A DNA stretch of 64,000 bases from Bacillus sp. B1-b2. GTDB lineage: Bacteria > Bacillota > Bacilli > Bacillales > Cytobacillaceae. The stretch lies in NCBI RefSeq assembly GCF_009183415.1, contig NZ_WEHU01000008.1:124001-188000 (forward strand), written 5' to 3'. Both the position numbers and the translations under genes were made by a program. This document shows, piece by piece, positions 1-9,034 of the stretch (positions within the stretch are counted from its first letter, which is position 1; every line of letters starts with the position of its first letter). The notes under the pieces are model-generated. The model was given only the letters and a program-made list of their open reading frames with translations. It did no database searches and was not told the DNA's origin.

Positions 1-15
1 AAATACTGTGTTCAT
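1..15 (-). CDS. N-terminus of a gene running off the left edge (possibly pstS)
   Basis: Only five codons are inside the window (Met-Asn-Thr-Val-Phe). An AGGGGG ribosome binding site lies seven bases before the ATG. In B. subtilis the gene beyond pbpA is pstS, the phosphate-binding lipoprotein of the Pst transporter, and a PhoP-box array lies about 400 bases upstream here, so a phosphate-starvation gene is the best guess. Five residues cannot confirm it, and they do not by themselves resemble a lipoprotein signal. Confidence 0.4.
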
Positions 16-395
16 TATGAATCCCCCTAATTTTTATTACATTGTTAACACTGTCATTCTTATTGTTTCAAAAAAATGCCAGTATCTTACATTTTCTATC
101 ATTACTGAAGTCCCATTGTTTTTCCAATAGTAAGACGGAAAGCCAAGCTTAGCTTTCCATGTACCTTTTCACTTAAAGAGCTTGCATTTATTCATTCTTT
201 TGTTATTCAAATGATTTATTAAGCTAAATATGACGTTATCATTTCCAATAAATTGGATTAACAGTATATTTGTATTTAACAAAGAAAATTCGACATCATT
301 AGATAAAATAACCAAACAATAAAACACTGAAATTCCTATAACTCAATTTACTGTGAGTTTTCAATAAGAATAGAATATTAATCTAATTAATGATA

Positions 396-449
396 AATAT
401 ACTCTATTTGTGTTAACTGAGTTTTAAATAAATGTAAAGGAAATGTAAA
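396..449 (-). promoter_or_regulatory. PhoP box array with -10 element
   Basis: On the minus strand four 6-mers repeat with an exact 11-base period: TTTACA (449-444), TTTACA (438-433), TTAAAA (427-422) and TTAACA (416-411). A TATATT -10 candidate lies at 401-396, nine bases further on. This is the architecture of PhoP-activated promoters in Bacillus, where direct TTAACA-like repeats take the place of the -35 region. It would drive the minus-strand gene at the left edge under phosphate starvation. Confidence 0.75.
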
Positions 450-531
450 TAAAAAAACTGTCGAGTTCTGTTAGGTTTACTGTTTTTTTGGTATGTATCA
501 TCACTACTCTTTTTTTCCTACCCCAAAGCAC

Positions 532-585
532 AAAAAAACCCAATCTATAAAGCGATAGATATCTAAATCGCCTTATAATTCGGGT
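532..585 (-). terminator. Rho-independent terminator of pbpA copy 1
   Basis: Read on the minus strand, an imperfect long stem opens with ACCCG at 585 and closes with GGGT at 541-538, followed directly by a T run (538-532). It lies just after the stop codon at 624. Confidence 0.65.
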
Positions 586-623
586 CTTCTTGGTTGAAAT
601 ACTTAAAAGCTATTCTTACTAAA

Positions 624-2750
624 TTATTCTGCTTGTGTTTCTTCTGTTTCTTGTGCTTCTTCTGTTTCTGGTGTTTCTCTCTGTTTCTTTAAGTTAAAGT
701 AGGTATCGAGTACTCGTTCACCAATTTTTTTATTTGCTCCATTATCTACGCTTCCTTGATATGCCCAAGGTACCATTACTGCCATTGCTACTTCGGGATT
801 TTCTGATGGTGCATAAGAGATTAAACTTAAGTTCATAACTGCCGGTGGCTCTTTTCCATAATCTGCTCGATCTGGACCATCATAAAATGCTTCTGCAGTT
901 CCTGTTTTTGCTGCTGGTGAATAGTCTTTTCCACCTAAATTGGAATAAGCTGTTCCTTTCGGTGTTTGAGCTACCATCTCAAACCCTTGTTGTACTCTTT
1001 CAATCCATTCTTCTTTTAAATCTAATTTGTTTAAAACTTTAGGCTTAATTGTTTCAATGGTAGGACCTAGTTCGCTATCATCAGCAACAGGTTCTCTTAT
1101 TTCTTTTACAATATGAGGTTCCATGCGGTTTCCACCATTTGCAATGGTAGAAACATATTGAGCTAGTTGCATGTTAGAATACGTATCATACTGTCCTATA
1201 GATAAATCTAGTAAGAAACCTGGTAGAGTATCTTGTCCCTTAAACCCAACTTGTTCATTTGGCAAATCTATTCCTGTTCTAATACCTAGACCGTATTGTG
1301 CAAACTCATTTCTAAGTAATGTAAAGTCTTTTAGTTGAACAGATAATGGTTGACCATATACATAATTAGCTTGTGCCATTTGCATTACAGTTCTAAACAT
1401 ATAAACGTTTGAAGACCTTTGAAGGGCAGTTAAGTCATTGATTGGTCCCATAGTTGTCCAAGATTTTTTTACCGTCTGTCCAATTTTAACTTCTGTATCA
1501 TTCCAAACCGTTCCTGGTGTAATAGCACCTGTTTTATATCCAGTCAAAACGGTTGCACCCTTTACTACAGATCCCACATTATAAGTAGTTGTAATATTTC
1601 CTAAAGCATCATCTTGAACTTCTACCTTGCCAGTCTCCTCATTTGTAACTAATTTCTTTCCAGCCATAGAAAGAACATCTCCTGTATTAGGATTCATTAA
1701 GACTACGTAGGCACGATCAAGTAATTTAGTTCCAGCAGATGTTTTTGCTACCTTTAATTCTTCTTCGATAATTTTCTCTACTTCTCTTTGTAGTTCCATA
1801 TCAATAGAAAGAACTAAATCATTTCCTCTTTTTCCTTCTGTAATAACCTCTGTATCTACTATTTCACCACTTTTGTCTGTTTTATTACGAACTTTTTCCT
1901 TTTGACCTTTTAATACATCTTCATATTCTAACTCTAGATAGCTTGTTCCTACTCGGTCGTTTAAGCTGTATCCTCTTGATGTGTAATAGTCAAGTCTTTC
2001 AGCTGGTAAACCTTTTTCAGAAGAACTAACATTTCCTAATACTGATTTCAACGTATCTTCAAATGCATAAGATCTTTCCCAATCAGTTGTCGTATCAACA
2101 CCAGGAAGTGATTCTAAGTTTTCACTTACAATGGCAAACTCTTCATCAGTAACATCTTTATTTTTTACCATTTGAGGTGTGAATTTATATCCACTTATAA
2201 ATTCTCTATAAATGGCTAGCACCTCTAAGTCATGATCCGTTAAAGTGTTTAAATCACTCTCTGTGATTTTTTCTAACTGAAGTTTATATACCTTATCATT
2301 ATACTCATCTTTATCAGGATACTTTTCTGCTAACTCTTCCTTTTCTTTATCAGAGACTTTTTTTGCTGCTTCTTTTTCATTTTTCAAGATCCAATAATCT
2401 TTTTTGTCTCTTTCTGTTACTTTTTTCGTATCTTTTTCAATGAAATCGGATAATTTCTCAGCTGTTTCTATCATTACTTCTTGAGATTCACCAGTGTTCG
2501 TATAGGTTATTGCTTTTTCTGCAACATTATCCACAATTACTTTACCGGTCGTATCATACATTTTTCCCCGTGGCACAGATGTATTTACTGTCACATCTTC
2601 TGTCTTTTCTAATTCTCTTTTATAGTCCTCTCCATAGACTATCTGCACAAAGCCTAATCGTAAAATTAAAGCAGAAAATAATAAAAAGACAAAAAAGAAA
2701 ATAATATTAAGGCGCACTGGTAATGTTTTCTTTTTTTTCTTAGTTCCCAA
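624..2750 (-). CDS. pbpA: Class B penicillin-binding protein (PbpA/PbpH type), copy 1
   Basis: Peptidoglycan DD-transpeptidase, probably for lateral-wall synthesis and spore outgrowth as for B. subtilis PbpA/PbpH. The 708-residue product has a basic N-terminus, one membrane anchor (about residues 13-37), a long charged dimerisation domain and a transpeptidase domain. Catalytic motifs are S394-V-V-K397, S446-S-N448 and K615-T-G617. The tail is rich in Glu, Thr and Gln, with PETEE/QETEE repeats. The start is a TTG behind a weak AAAGTGTG site, aligned with the start of the neighbouring copy. It lies directly downstream of a close paralogue on the same strand. A terminator between them suggests separate transcripts. 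Symbol assignment between the copies is arbitrary. Confidence 0.88.
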   Translation of the reverse strand: MGTKKKKKTLPVRLNIIFFFVFLLFSALILRLGFVQIVYGEDYKRELEKTEDVTVNTSVPRGKMYDTTGKVIVDNVAEKAITYTNTGESQEVMIETAEKLSDFIEKDTKKVTERDKKDYWILKNEKEAAKKVSDKEKEELAEKYPDKDEYNDKVYKLQLEKITESDLNTLTDHDLEVLAIYREFISGYKFTPQMVKNKDVTDEEFAIVSENLESLPGVDTTTDWERSYAFEDTLKSVLGNVSSSEKGLPAERLDYYTSRGYSLNDRVGTSYLELEYEDVLKGQKEKVRNKTDKSGEIVDTEVITEGKRGNDLVLSIDMELQREVEKIIEEELKVAKTSAGTKLLDRAYVVLMNPNTGDVLSMAGKKLVTNEETGKVEVQDDALGNITTTYNVGSVVKGATVLTGYKTGAITPGTVWNDTEVKIGQTVKKSWTTMGPINDLTALQRSSNVYMFRTVMQMAQANYVYGQPLSVQLKDFTLLRNEFAQYGLGIRTGIDLPNEQVGFKGQDTLPGFLLDLSIGQYDTYSNMQLAQYVSTIANGGNRMEPHIVKEIREPVADDSELGPTIETIKPKVLNKLDLKEEWIERVQQGFEMVAQTPKGTAYSNLGGKDYSPAAKTGTAEAFYDGPDRADYGKEPPAVMNLSLISYAPSENPEVAMAVMVPWAYQGSVDNGANKKIGERVLDTYFNLKKQRETPETEEAQETEETQAE

Positions 2751-2934
2751 CTTTTTATCACACTTTCTTTTTCGTATTCTTTTATCTATTGTAATAGAAT
2801 TCTGTCGAATATTCTATTAATAACTCATTGGAATTAATTGTTAAGTCCATTCTTTAGAAAATCGTAGTATCTTTTCCGTTCATTAAAGGTTTCCCAGATG
2901 GTGATCCTTTCATGAAATAAAACTTAATAAATAA

Positions 2935-2977
2935 GAAAAAACCAACTCTAAGATTTATATCTTAGTTGGTTTTTTCA
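2935..2977 (-). terminator. Terminator between the two pbpA copies
   Basis: Strong inverted repeat AAAAAACCAACT...AGTTGGTTTTTT with an extended TAAGA/TCTTA inner stem. It has T runs on both strands but is placed to end the transcript of the second pbpA copy. Confidence 0.8.
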
Positions 2978-3019
2978 ATTTTATTATTTCTTACTTCTAT
3001 AAAAGTAAATTCACATTAC

Positions 3020-5110
3020 TCATTTTTTCATTTCAAAATATTTATCCATTACCCTTTTGCCGATTTGAAGATTTGGTGATGGACCATTGTCTGTTGTATA
3101 TACCCATGGAACCATTACAGCCATTGCTATCTCTGGATTTTCTGATGGTGCATATGCTATAAGACTTACACTCATAACAGATGCTTTAGCGTAATCTTTT
3201 AACGGTCCATCATAAATTGCTTGAGCAGTACCGGTTTTTCCTGCTGGGCTATAAGGTGAACTGGAAAAAATACTCCCTGTTCCCCCAAGTTGCATTACCA
3301 TTCGAAACCCTTTTTGCACTTGTTCAATCCAACCCTCTTCTAAATCTAGTTTATTTAATACTTTTGGTTGTACTTCTTGAACGAGGTTCCCAAGCTTTCC
3401 TTCTTCTAATGAAGATTCTCTTATTTCCTTCACTAAATGTGGTTGAATACGATATCCTCCGTTAGCAATGGTGGAAATATATTGTGCTAATTGCATATTT
3501 GTATACGTATCAAATTGACCTATAGATAAGAACATTAAATTAGCAGGTAAACTTGGAGTAATAACTCCTTTAAAGCCTGTCATCTCATTAGGTAAATCAA
3601 TACCAGTTCTAACTCCTAAACCGAATTCACTAAAGGTATTTCGAATCTTAGAATAAGCATCTAAGTTAATATTTAGCGGTTGGTTATACCCATAACGTCC
3701 TTCCCCAATCATTATAGCCGTTTTGGCCATAAAAACGTTGGATGATTGCTTTAATGCCACTAAATCGTTTATATATCCCATCGTTTTCCATGAACTAAAT
3801 GGAGGTGATCCCTTTATTTGCATAGTTTCATCTAATATAGTATTAGCACCAGGACGTAAAACTCCTTCTTTATAGCCCGAAATGACCATTGCTCCTTTGA
3901 CAACAGACCCTACACTGTAGGATGTAGTAATATTTCCTAAAGCAAAGTCCTGTACTACTTGTTCACCAGTATTGCTGTCTGTTCCTAATTGTTTACCTGC
4001 CATTGTTAAGACTTCACCTGTATGTGGGTCTATCAGTACTACAAATGCTCTATCTAGCAAATGGGTAGCACTATAATTTCGCTTTGTTGCTTTAAGCTCT
4101 TCTTCTATTATCTTTTCTACCTCTTGCTGTAAATCCATATCAATAGTAAGGACTAAATCATTTCCAGAAGAACCTTCAGAAATTACTTCTGATTCCACAA
4201 TTTTATCAGTATTATCTTTTATATATTTCACTTTCTTTTTTTGCCCTTTTAAAACATCTTCATATTGGTTTTCTAAGTAACTAAGACCTACACGGTCATT
4301 CATACTATAACCTCTTGAAAGATAACTATCTTTCTGTTCAGCCGGAATACCTCTTTGTGCTGTACTCACAGTGCCTAAAACTGTTTTTAATGTAGAATCG
4401 AACGCATATGTTCTATCCCAGTCGCGAACAGTATCTACTCCTCCGAGCATCTCTAAATTCTCACTTATAATAGCAATTTCATCGTCTGTTACATTTTCAT
4501 TTTTAACAATATGAGGAGTATAAAAATAACCACTGGAAAATTCTCTATAAATAGCAAGCGTTTCTAATTCTAGCTTTGTAAAAGAATTTATTTCTTCTTC
4601 TGTTACTCTATCACGTAAAAGGTTGTTATATTTCTTTTGGTATTCCTTCTTTTCCTCTTTATATTGTTGAAGCAAATCATCATTTTCTTCTTTAGAGATT
4701 TTCTTTTTTGCGTCTTCAGGATGAATTAAAATCCAATAATCTTTCTTATCCATCTCTGTTATCTTGCTTATATTTTCTTCTGAATCCATTTCAATTAATT
4801 TAGCTAAATTTTCTGCGGTGTTCCTCATTTCTTCCGCACTATCTCCCCAGTTAGTATAGGTAATAGCATTCTCCCCTACATTACTAACAATACTTTTTCC
4901 TGAGCGATCGTAAATTTCTCCTCTAGGTACAGATGTACTTATGATGACATCTTCTTTTTTTTCTACTTCTTTTTTATAATCATCACCATATACAATCTGA
5001 ACGAATCCTAGTCTTAATATTAAAACGGAAAATAGTAAGAAAACGGAAAAAAACAAGACATTTACTCTTAGTAATATTTGGTTCTTACGCTTTTTAGTTT
5101 CCCGTTCCAT
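3020..5110 (-). CDS. pbpA: Class B penicillin-binding protein (PbpA/PbpH type), copy 2
   Basis: A 696-residue DD-transpeptidase paralogous to the gene next to it, similar along its whole length. It has one N-terminal membrane anchor followed by the conserved RLGFVQIVYG segment, a dimerisation domain and a penicillin-binding domain with SVVK, SSN and KTG motifs. The preferred start is the ATG at 5110 behind a GGTG site; the reading frame stays open to 5149. Adjacent to the yqgE-like gene, it holds the position of pbpA in B. subtilis, so it may be the ancestral copy. Unlike copy 1 it has no acidic C-terminal tail. Confidence 0.88.
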   Translation of the reverse strand: MERETKKRKNQILLRVNVLFFSVFLLFSVLILRLGFVQIVYGDDYKKEVEKKEDVIISTSVPRGEIYDRSGKSIVSNVGENAITYTNWGDSAEEMRNTAENLAKLIEMDSEENISKITEMDKKDYWILIHPEDAKKKISKEENDDLLQQYKEEKKEYQKKYNNLLRDRVTEEEINSFTKLELETLAIYREFSSGYFYTPHIVKNENVTDDEIAIISENLEMLGGVDTVRDWDRTYAFDSTLKTVLGTVSTAQRGIPAEQKDSYLSRGYSMNDRVGLSYLENQYEDVLKGQKKKVKYIKDNTDKIVESEVISEGSSGNDLVLTIDMDLQQEVEKIIEEELKATKRNYSATHLLDRAFVVLIDPHTGEVLTMAGKQLGTDSNTGEQVVQDFALGNITTSYSVGSVVKGAMVISGYKEGVLRPGANTILDETMQIKGSPPFSSWKTMGYINDLVALKQSSNVFMAKTAIMIGEGRYGYNQPLNINLDAYSKIRNTFSEFGLGVRTGIDLPNEMTGFKGVITPSLPANLMFLSIGQFDTYTNMQLAQYISTIANGGYRIQPHLVKEIRESSLEEGKLGNLVQEVQPKVLNKLDLEEGWIEQVQKGFRMVMQLGGTGSIFSSSPYSPAGKTGTAQAIYDGPLKDYAKASVMSVSLIAYAPSENPEIAMAVMVPWVYTTDNGPSPNLQIGKRVMDKYFEMKK

Positions 5111-5222
5111 AATGACACCACTTTCTCTATTTCTTTCCTTAATATCCATTCTAAGGGAATTATTAGTAGAATACTAGTTAATATTGGTAATTTTAAAAAT
5201 CCTTTTTCCTCTTTTAATGAAC

Positions 5223-5269
5223 AAAAAAAGCAACTTTGGAAGCAGTTAGTTTTGCTCCATAGTTGCTTT
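5223..5269 (-). terminator. Terminator of the yqgE-like gene
   Basis: AAAGCAACT...AGTTGCTTT inverted repeat with a T run on the minus strand, directly after the stop codon at 5274. Confidence 0.8.
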
Positions 5270-5273
5270 GGTC

Positions 5274-6482
5274 TCATATAGATTCTAATTTAATTTTCCT
5301 AGTAAAGAAGTAAATAATCGAATGTCCACACCCTAATATAATAAGCAAGATCGGAATGATTGTTTTAGGATTGAATAAACTTACCCCAATAATGAACATG
5401 ACAACTGAAAACAATCTTCCGATATTTAAAAACAATTCTCTTACTGCAATGTATTCAATTCTCATTTCTCTTGCATTCCAACCTTTGCCAATGACATCGA
5501 ATGTAATACTAGTATAAGGTACAAGAATTAAAGGATAGGCTACTGCTATAATACCTGCATATATTAATAATTTTATATACGATAAATCGAATACAATAAT
5601 AAATATAGATAGAAAAAGTAAAACTCCTCCAAATAAAATGGATTTGTTTCGATTGTGCGCCTTTATCATTCTTGAAACCACATAGTATGCTAAAAGAGAA
5701 AACCCAGAATTGATCAAACCAAATTTTCCTAATGCCAATTCACTATCAGTTGCTATATAGACAAATACCGTAATAATAAACGCAAAAACACCTTCTCGTA
5801 AGCCTTGAAAAAAATGAGCATTAGTAATCATTCTCCAATTACTGTCGTTTTTTCTTTCTTGTAAAATCCTCTTGAAATAATATTTCCCTTCTGCTCCTCT
5901 TCTCTTTAGAAAGAAAGACAATACAACAGCTAGTAAGAACATACCTAGAGATATCCCAAAAACAATCATATACCCTGTTGATTTTGTTAAAGAAGATATG
6001 ATATAACCTGCTATCATTGGACCAATCATCCCTCCAACTGATCCCAATAATCCTTGAAATCCATTAAAAAAATCTCTTGTTTCTGGTTCCGTCACCTCAA
6101 AAGTAAGTACATTATAACCAAGCCAATAAAAGCCATTCCCAATACCTAGTATAGAACCTAATAATAATAAGAAAGTAGAGGCATTATTCCCGATTAACAG
6201 CACCGACAAGTAAAACAGAGTGAGAAATGCTACTCCTATTCTTAATACAATTACTCGATCAATTTTTTTCGCCCATCTACCAGCTAATGTAAATGTGATA
6301 AGCTGCAGCAAAATGATCGCTAAATTGTATAATCCTAAATCTCTAAAGTTTCCAGATTGCTTCCACAAAAACACATTCACAAATGTATTAGAGAGCGCAA
6401 TGCTTAATGCGTATAAGCCACCCATTAATAATAAAATTTTAAGGTCTTTTGTAAGCTCAATGTTACCAAATATTTTTTTCAT
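5274..6482 (-). CDS. yqgE: MFS transporter, YqgE type
   Basis: A 402-residue integral membrane protein with about 12 hydrophobic segments. The central basic loop (around residues 190-215, FFLKRRGAEGKYYFKR) is typical of the major facilitator superfamily. The AGRWAKKIDR motif in the cytoplasmic loop after the second transmembrane segment resembles the MFS signature loop. Start ATG at 6482 has an AAAGGGGAG site. The place between sodA and pbpA matches yqgE in B. subtilis. The substrate is unknown. Confidence 0.8.
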   Translation of the reverse strand: MKKIFGNIELTKDLKILLLMGGLYALSIALSNTFVNVFLWKQSGNFRDLGLYNLAIILLQLITFTLAGRWAKKIDRVIVLRIGVAFLTLFYLSVLLIGNNASTFLLLLGSILGIGNGFYWLGYNVLTFEVTEPETRDFFNGFQGLLGSVGGMIGPMIAGYIISSLTKSTGYMIVFGISLGMFLLAVVLSFFLKRRGAEGKYYFKRILQERKNDSNWRMITNAHFFQGLREGVFAFIITVFVYIATDSELALGKFGLINSGFSLLAYYVVSRMIKAHNRNKSILFGGVLLFLSIFIIVFDLSYIKLLIYAGIIAVAYPLILVPYTSITFDVIGKGWNAREMRIEYIAVRELFLNIGRLFSVVMFIIGVSLFNPKTIIPILLIILGCGHSIIYFFTRKIKLESI

Positions 6483-6583
6483 GTTAGAAACTCCCCTTTG
6501 TTATTGAGTAGTCTCTAACAAAATATCGTTCGTTATTCATTTATTATCTCTAAGTGAAAAAGAAACATATCATTGTAAACAAA

Positions 6584-6617
6584 AAAATCCTGTAAGCAAT
6601 GATGCTTACAGGATTTT
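6584..6617 (-). terminator. Terminator of sodA
   Basis: Near-perfect hairpin, AAATCCTGTAAGCA stem around a four-base loop, with a T run on the minus strand after the sodA stop. Confidence 0.85.
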
Positions 6618-6624
6618 AACTAGA

Positions 6625-7233
6625 TTATTTTGCAGCTGAATAACGTTTTCCAACTTCTTCCCAGTTAATTACATTGAAGAATGCGTTAATGTATTCAGGA
6701 CGACGGTTTTGATAATTTAAATAGTATGCATGCTCCCAAACATCTAATCCTAAGATTGGAGTTTTACCTTCCATTAATGGAGAGTCTTGGTTTGGTGTAC
6801 TAGTCACTTCTATTTCTCCATTATTAACTACTAACCAAGCCCAACCAGAACCAAAACGTGTTGTAGCAGCTTTAGCGAACTCTTCTTTGAAGTTTTCATA
6901 GCTACCAAATTTGCTATCAATAGCAGTAGCTAAATCGCCAGTTGGGTTTCCTCCACCAGTAGGAGAAATAACTTCCCAAAATAATGAATGGTTAGCATGG
7001 CCACCACCATTGTTACGAACAGCAGTACGTGCTGCTTCAGGAACTGCATCCAAGTTAGATACTAATTCTTCTACAGTTTTAGATAATAGCTCAGAATTAC
7101 CTTCTAAAGCGTTATTTAAGTTTGTAACATAAGTATTATGATGTTTCGTATGGTGAATGTTCATTGTTTCTTTGTCGATATGAGGCTCTAAAGCATCATA
7201 TGCATAAGGTAATTGTGGTAATGAGTAAGACAT
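6625..7233 (-). CDS. sodA: Superoxide dismutase (Mn/Fe family)
   Basis: Converts superoxide to oxygen and hydrogen peroxide in the cytoplasm. At 202 residues it is the usual length for the family. Metal ligands are H27, H83, D165 and H169, the last two inside the signature DVWEHAYY. The [11 protein letters not shown] segment is also standard. The start ATG at 7233 has a strong AGGAGG site. It is monocistronic, with its own terminator, and diverges from fnr. The sequence favours manganese (SodA type), but metal choice cannot be proved from sequence. Confidence 0.96.
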   Translation of the reverse strand: MSYSLPQLPYAYDALEPHIDKETMNIHHTKHHNTYVTNLNNALEGNSELLSKTVEELVSNLDAVPEAARTAVRNNGGGHANHSLFWEVISPTGGGNPTGDLATAIDSKFGSYENFKEEFAKAATTRFGSGWAWLVVNNGEIEVTSTPNQDSPLMEGKTPILGLDVWEHAYYLNYQNRRPEYINAFFNVINWEEVGKRYSAAK

Positions 7234-7674
7234 GTTAAATTCCTCCTATTTATGTATGATATTTTCTTTCCATACATGCTAACCCCTTTGATAGCATTCT
7301 TTATATAGAAAGACTTTAAACTAACATTAACAAATAAAACTCTTACTTTCAAATATTTTGCTTAATATTGACATATATAAATTACCCAACAAATGAAAAG
7401 TTAATCATTTATTTTATTTTGCTTATTCTAACCATCTCTTTATAAGGTGAGGAAGGTCACATTTCCTAGTATAAGATTGAATAGTTCAAATGATGGTACG
7501 TTAATTCAATAAATTGTCATTTTTAGTATTTACGTTGATACATAAGGGTTTCCGTATCATTTCAAAGATTAAACCCATAAATTAAATTACAAAATTATCC
7601 ATTTGTAATTTGACAAACATTTCACAATGTCCTTTAATCAAGGTAAGAGGTTCATTATAAAGGAGTGCCTTCAT
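7234..7674. other. Divergent sodA-fnr intergenic region
   Basis: About 440 AT-rich bases. The fnr promoter is at 7610-7638. I see no clean SigA promoter for sodA and no convincing PerR-type palindrome, although both would be expected somewhere here. No coding sequence is apparent; the open frame running upstream from fnr to 7627 begins inside the promoter. Confidence 0.5.
7610..7638 (+). promoter_or_regulatory. SigA promoter of fnr
   Basis: TTGACA at 7610-7615, a 17-base spacer, and TTTAAT at 7633-7638. Transcription from here begins near 7645, downstream of the first in-frame ATG at 7627, which supports the internal start at 7675. Confidence 0.75.
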
Positions 7675-8370
7675 ATGCATGAAGTACAACTATCATTATA
7701 TAGTTTATTGATTCAACATTTTTTTGATTTAGATAATCTAATTCAGGTAAAGAGCGGTACCCTTTTATTTCAAGAAAAAGATCCTGTTCAAAAGGTTTAT
7801 ATTCTATTAAGTGGTAGACTTTCTCTTGGTAGATTACATGTAAATGGAAAGGAATTTATTATTAAGATTCTACACGAGGAAGATTTATTATTGGAATACC
7901 AGCTATTTAAACACTCGCCTAAGTACCACTTTTTCGCCAAAACTCTTACAGATTGTGAATTAATTGCTATAGACCGGAAATCATTTGAAGATTTAGCTCT
8001 AAATGACCCAAACACATTAATCTCTTTAACAAGCTATTTGTCTTCAGGATATATTAAAGCAAACATGAAATGCCAAGACCTATTAATGAACGGAAAAAAA
8101 GGCGGACTATATAGTATACTTATTCGCTTAAGTCATTCGTTTGGCGTAAGAACGAATGAAGGTATCTTGATTGACCTACCAATAACTCATCAAGAACTAG
8201 CTAATTTATGCTATGGGACAAGAGAAGTAATACAAAGAATACTAAAGGATCTCAGAGAAAGAGAAGTAATCTCTTATTGCAATAAAAAGATAACAATAAA
8301 AAATTTAGCCTATTTAAAAAGAGCAGTAGATTGTCAAAACTGTCCTGCCGATATTTGTGGGTTGAACTAG
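7675..8370 (+). CDS. fnr: Fnr-type anaerobic regulator with C-terminal Fe-S cysteines
   Basis: Oxygen-sensing Crp/Fnr-family transcription factor of 231 residues. An N-terminal cyclic-nucleotide-like beta barrel (about 15-110) is followed by a dimerisation helix and a winged helix-turn-helix (about 165-210, THQELANLCYGTREVIQRIL). The C-terminus ends C220-x2-C223-x4-C228, the spacing used for the 4Fe-4S cluster of B. subtilis Fnr, and D135 in the DLLMNGKKGGLYS segment matches its aspartate ligand. Start ATG at 7675 follows an AAAGGAG site; the frame extends upstream to 7627 but that ATG lies in the promoter. The neighbouring sodA suggests an oxygen-response context. Confidence 0.88.
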   Translation: MHEVQLSLYSLLIQHFFDLDNLIQVKSGTLLFQEKDPVQKVYILLSGRLSLGRLHVNGKEFIIKILHEEDLLLEYQLFKHSPKYHFFAKTLTDCELIAIDRKSFEDLALNDPNTLISLTSYLSSGYIKANMKCQDLLMNGKKGGLYSILIRLSHSFGVRTNEGILIDLPITHQELANLCYGTREVIQRILKDLREREVISYCNKKITIKNLAYLKRAVDCQNCPADICGLN

Positions 8371-8382
8371 GAAAAGTAAAAG

Positions 8383-8420
8383 GTAAGTGCCTACTATTAA
8401 GGCACTTACTTAAAATTATT
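8383..8420 (+). terminator. Terminator of fnr
   Basis: GTAAGTGCC/GGCACTTAC hairpin (8383-8409) followed by an AT-rich rather than pure T tail. Confidence 0.6.
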
Positions 8421-8454
8421 AAAGTATCACAAAAAAAGAAGTAAACAATCATAA

Positions 8455-8892
8455 TTATTGGATTATTCCTTTTGTAATAATGCTTATAAAAAATCCGATT
8501 AAGGAACCTATTACAATTTTTATAGAGTCCTTCCAATTCCCTTTACTTACCAAAAGCTCTGCAATTGCTGCTCCTAAAAATGGTCAGAGGATTTTTCCCA
8601 AGACTGGAATAACAAACGGCCCCGCCAATAAACCAATTGCAATTCCCCTACTCCCAGTTTTGAACCACTTTAGTCCAATCCAATTAGAAACCGAGTTAGC
8701 AAGGAACAAAAAGCTAACAAACATCCTTTGTATTACACAAATCAATAAACTAAATTTCTCAAATGAGAGGAATAGACCGTTTAAAATATTCCCTAATACA
8801 ATAAAAAGATCACTTGTTATAATTGGATATACTAAGCCTACAAACACTATTAAGAATGTTAGATCAATAATAATCCAATTAACAATATCCAT
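8455..8892 (-). pseudogene. yqgC: Broken yqgC (DUF456 membrane protein) with an in-frame TGA
   Basis: The minus strand encodes a hydrophobic protein beginning MDIVNWIIIDL with the family-like stretch AIGLLAGPFVIPVLG. Translation stops at a TGA (8586-8584). The same frame then continues with family-like sequence, PFLGAAIAELLV, to a TAA at 8457-8455. In DUF456 proteins a glycine normally sits at the stop position (…GPFLGA), so a GGA to TGA change explains the break. A further frame change may lie at the 3' end, where a neighbouring frame reads IMIVYFFF. B. subtilis yqgC lies in the same place, between sodA and yqgB. A sequencing error is the alternative explanation. Confidence 0.75.
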
Positions 8893-9034
8893 AAAACCAC
8901 TTTTTCACTCCGTAAATAGATATAGTATTTAAGTTATGTATATCGTATTTTTTTAAGCAAATCAAATACTCTGACTTGTATATAACATACAGCAAAGATA
9001 CAATATTAATGAAATCTTAGAAGGATGTGTCAGG

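Larger units (their letters stand above)
16..623. other. Intergenic region between pbpA copy 1 and the left-edge gene
   Basis: About 600 bases without a convincing gene. It holds the pbpA terminator (532-585), a PhoP-box array (411-449) with a -10 candidate (396-401), a near-perfect 22-base palindrome at about 138-159 and a short inverted repeat at 342-361 (AACTCA/TGAGTT). The stretch from about 388 to 16 would be an unusually long leader for the left-edge gene. I see no convincing small ORF in it. Confidence 0.5.

Noticed and set aside
8430-8536. Selenocysteine or stop-codon recoding at the yqgC TGA
   Set aside because: No downstream SECIS-like structure is evident, the family residue is glycine rather than cysteine, and the 3' end shows another lesion.
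8480-8932. 150-codon plus-strand frame
   Set aside because: It is antisense to the yqgC remnant, whose family-like protein sequence is on the minus strand; no ribosome binding site for the plus frame.
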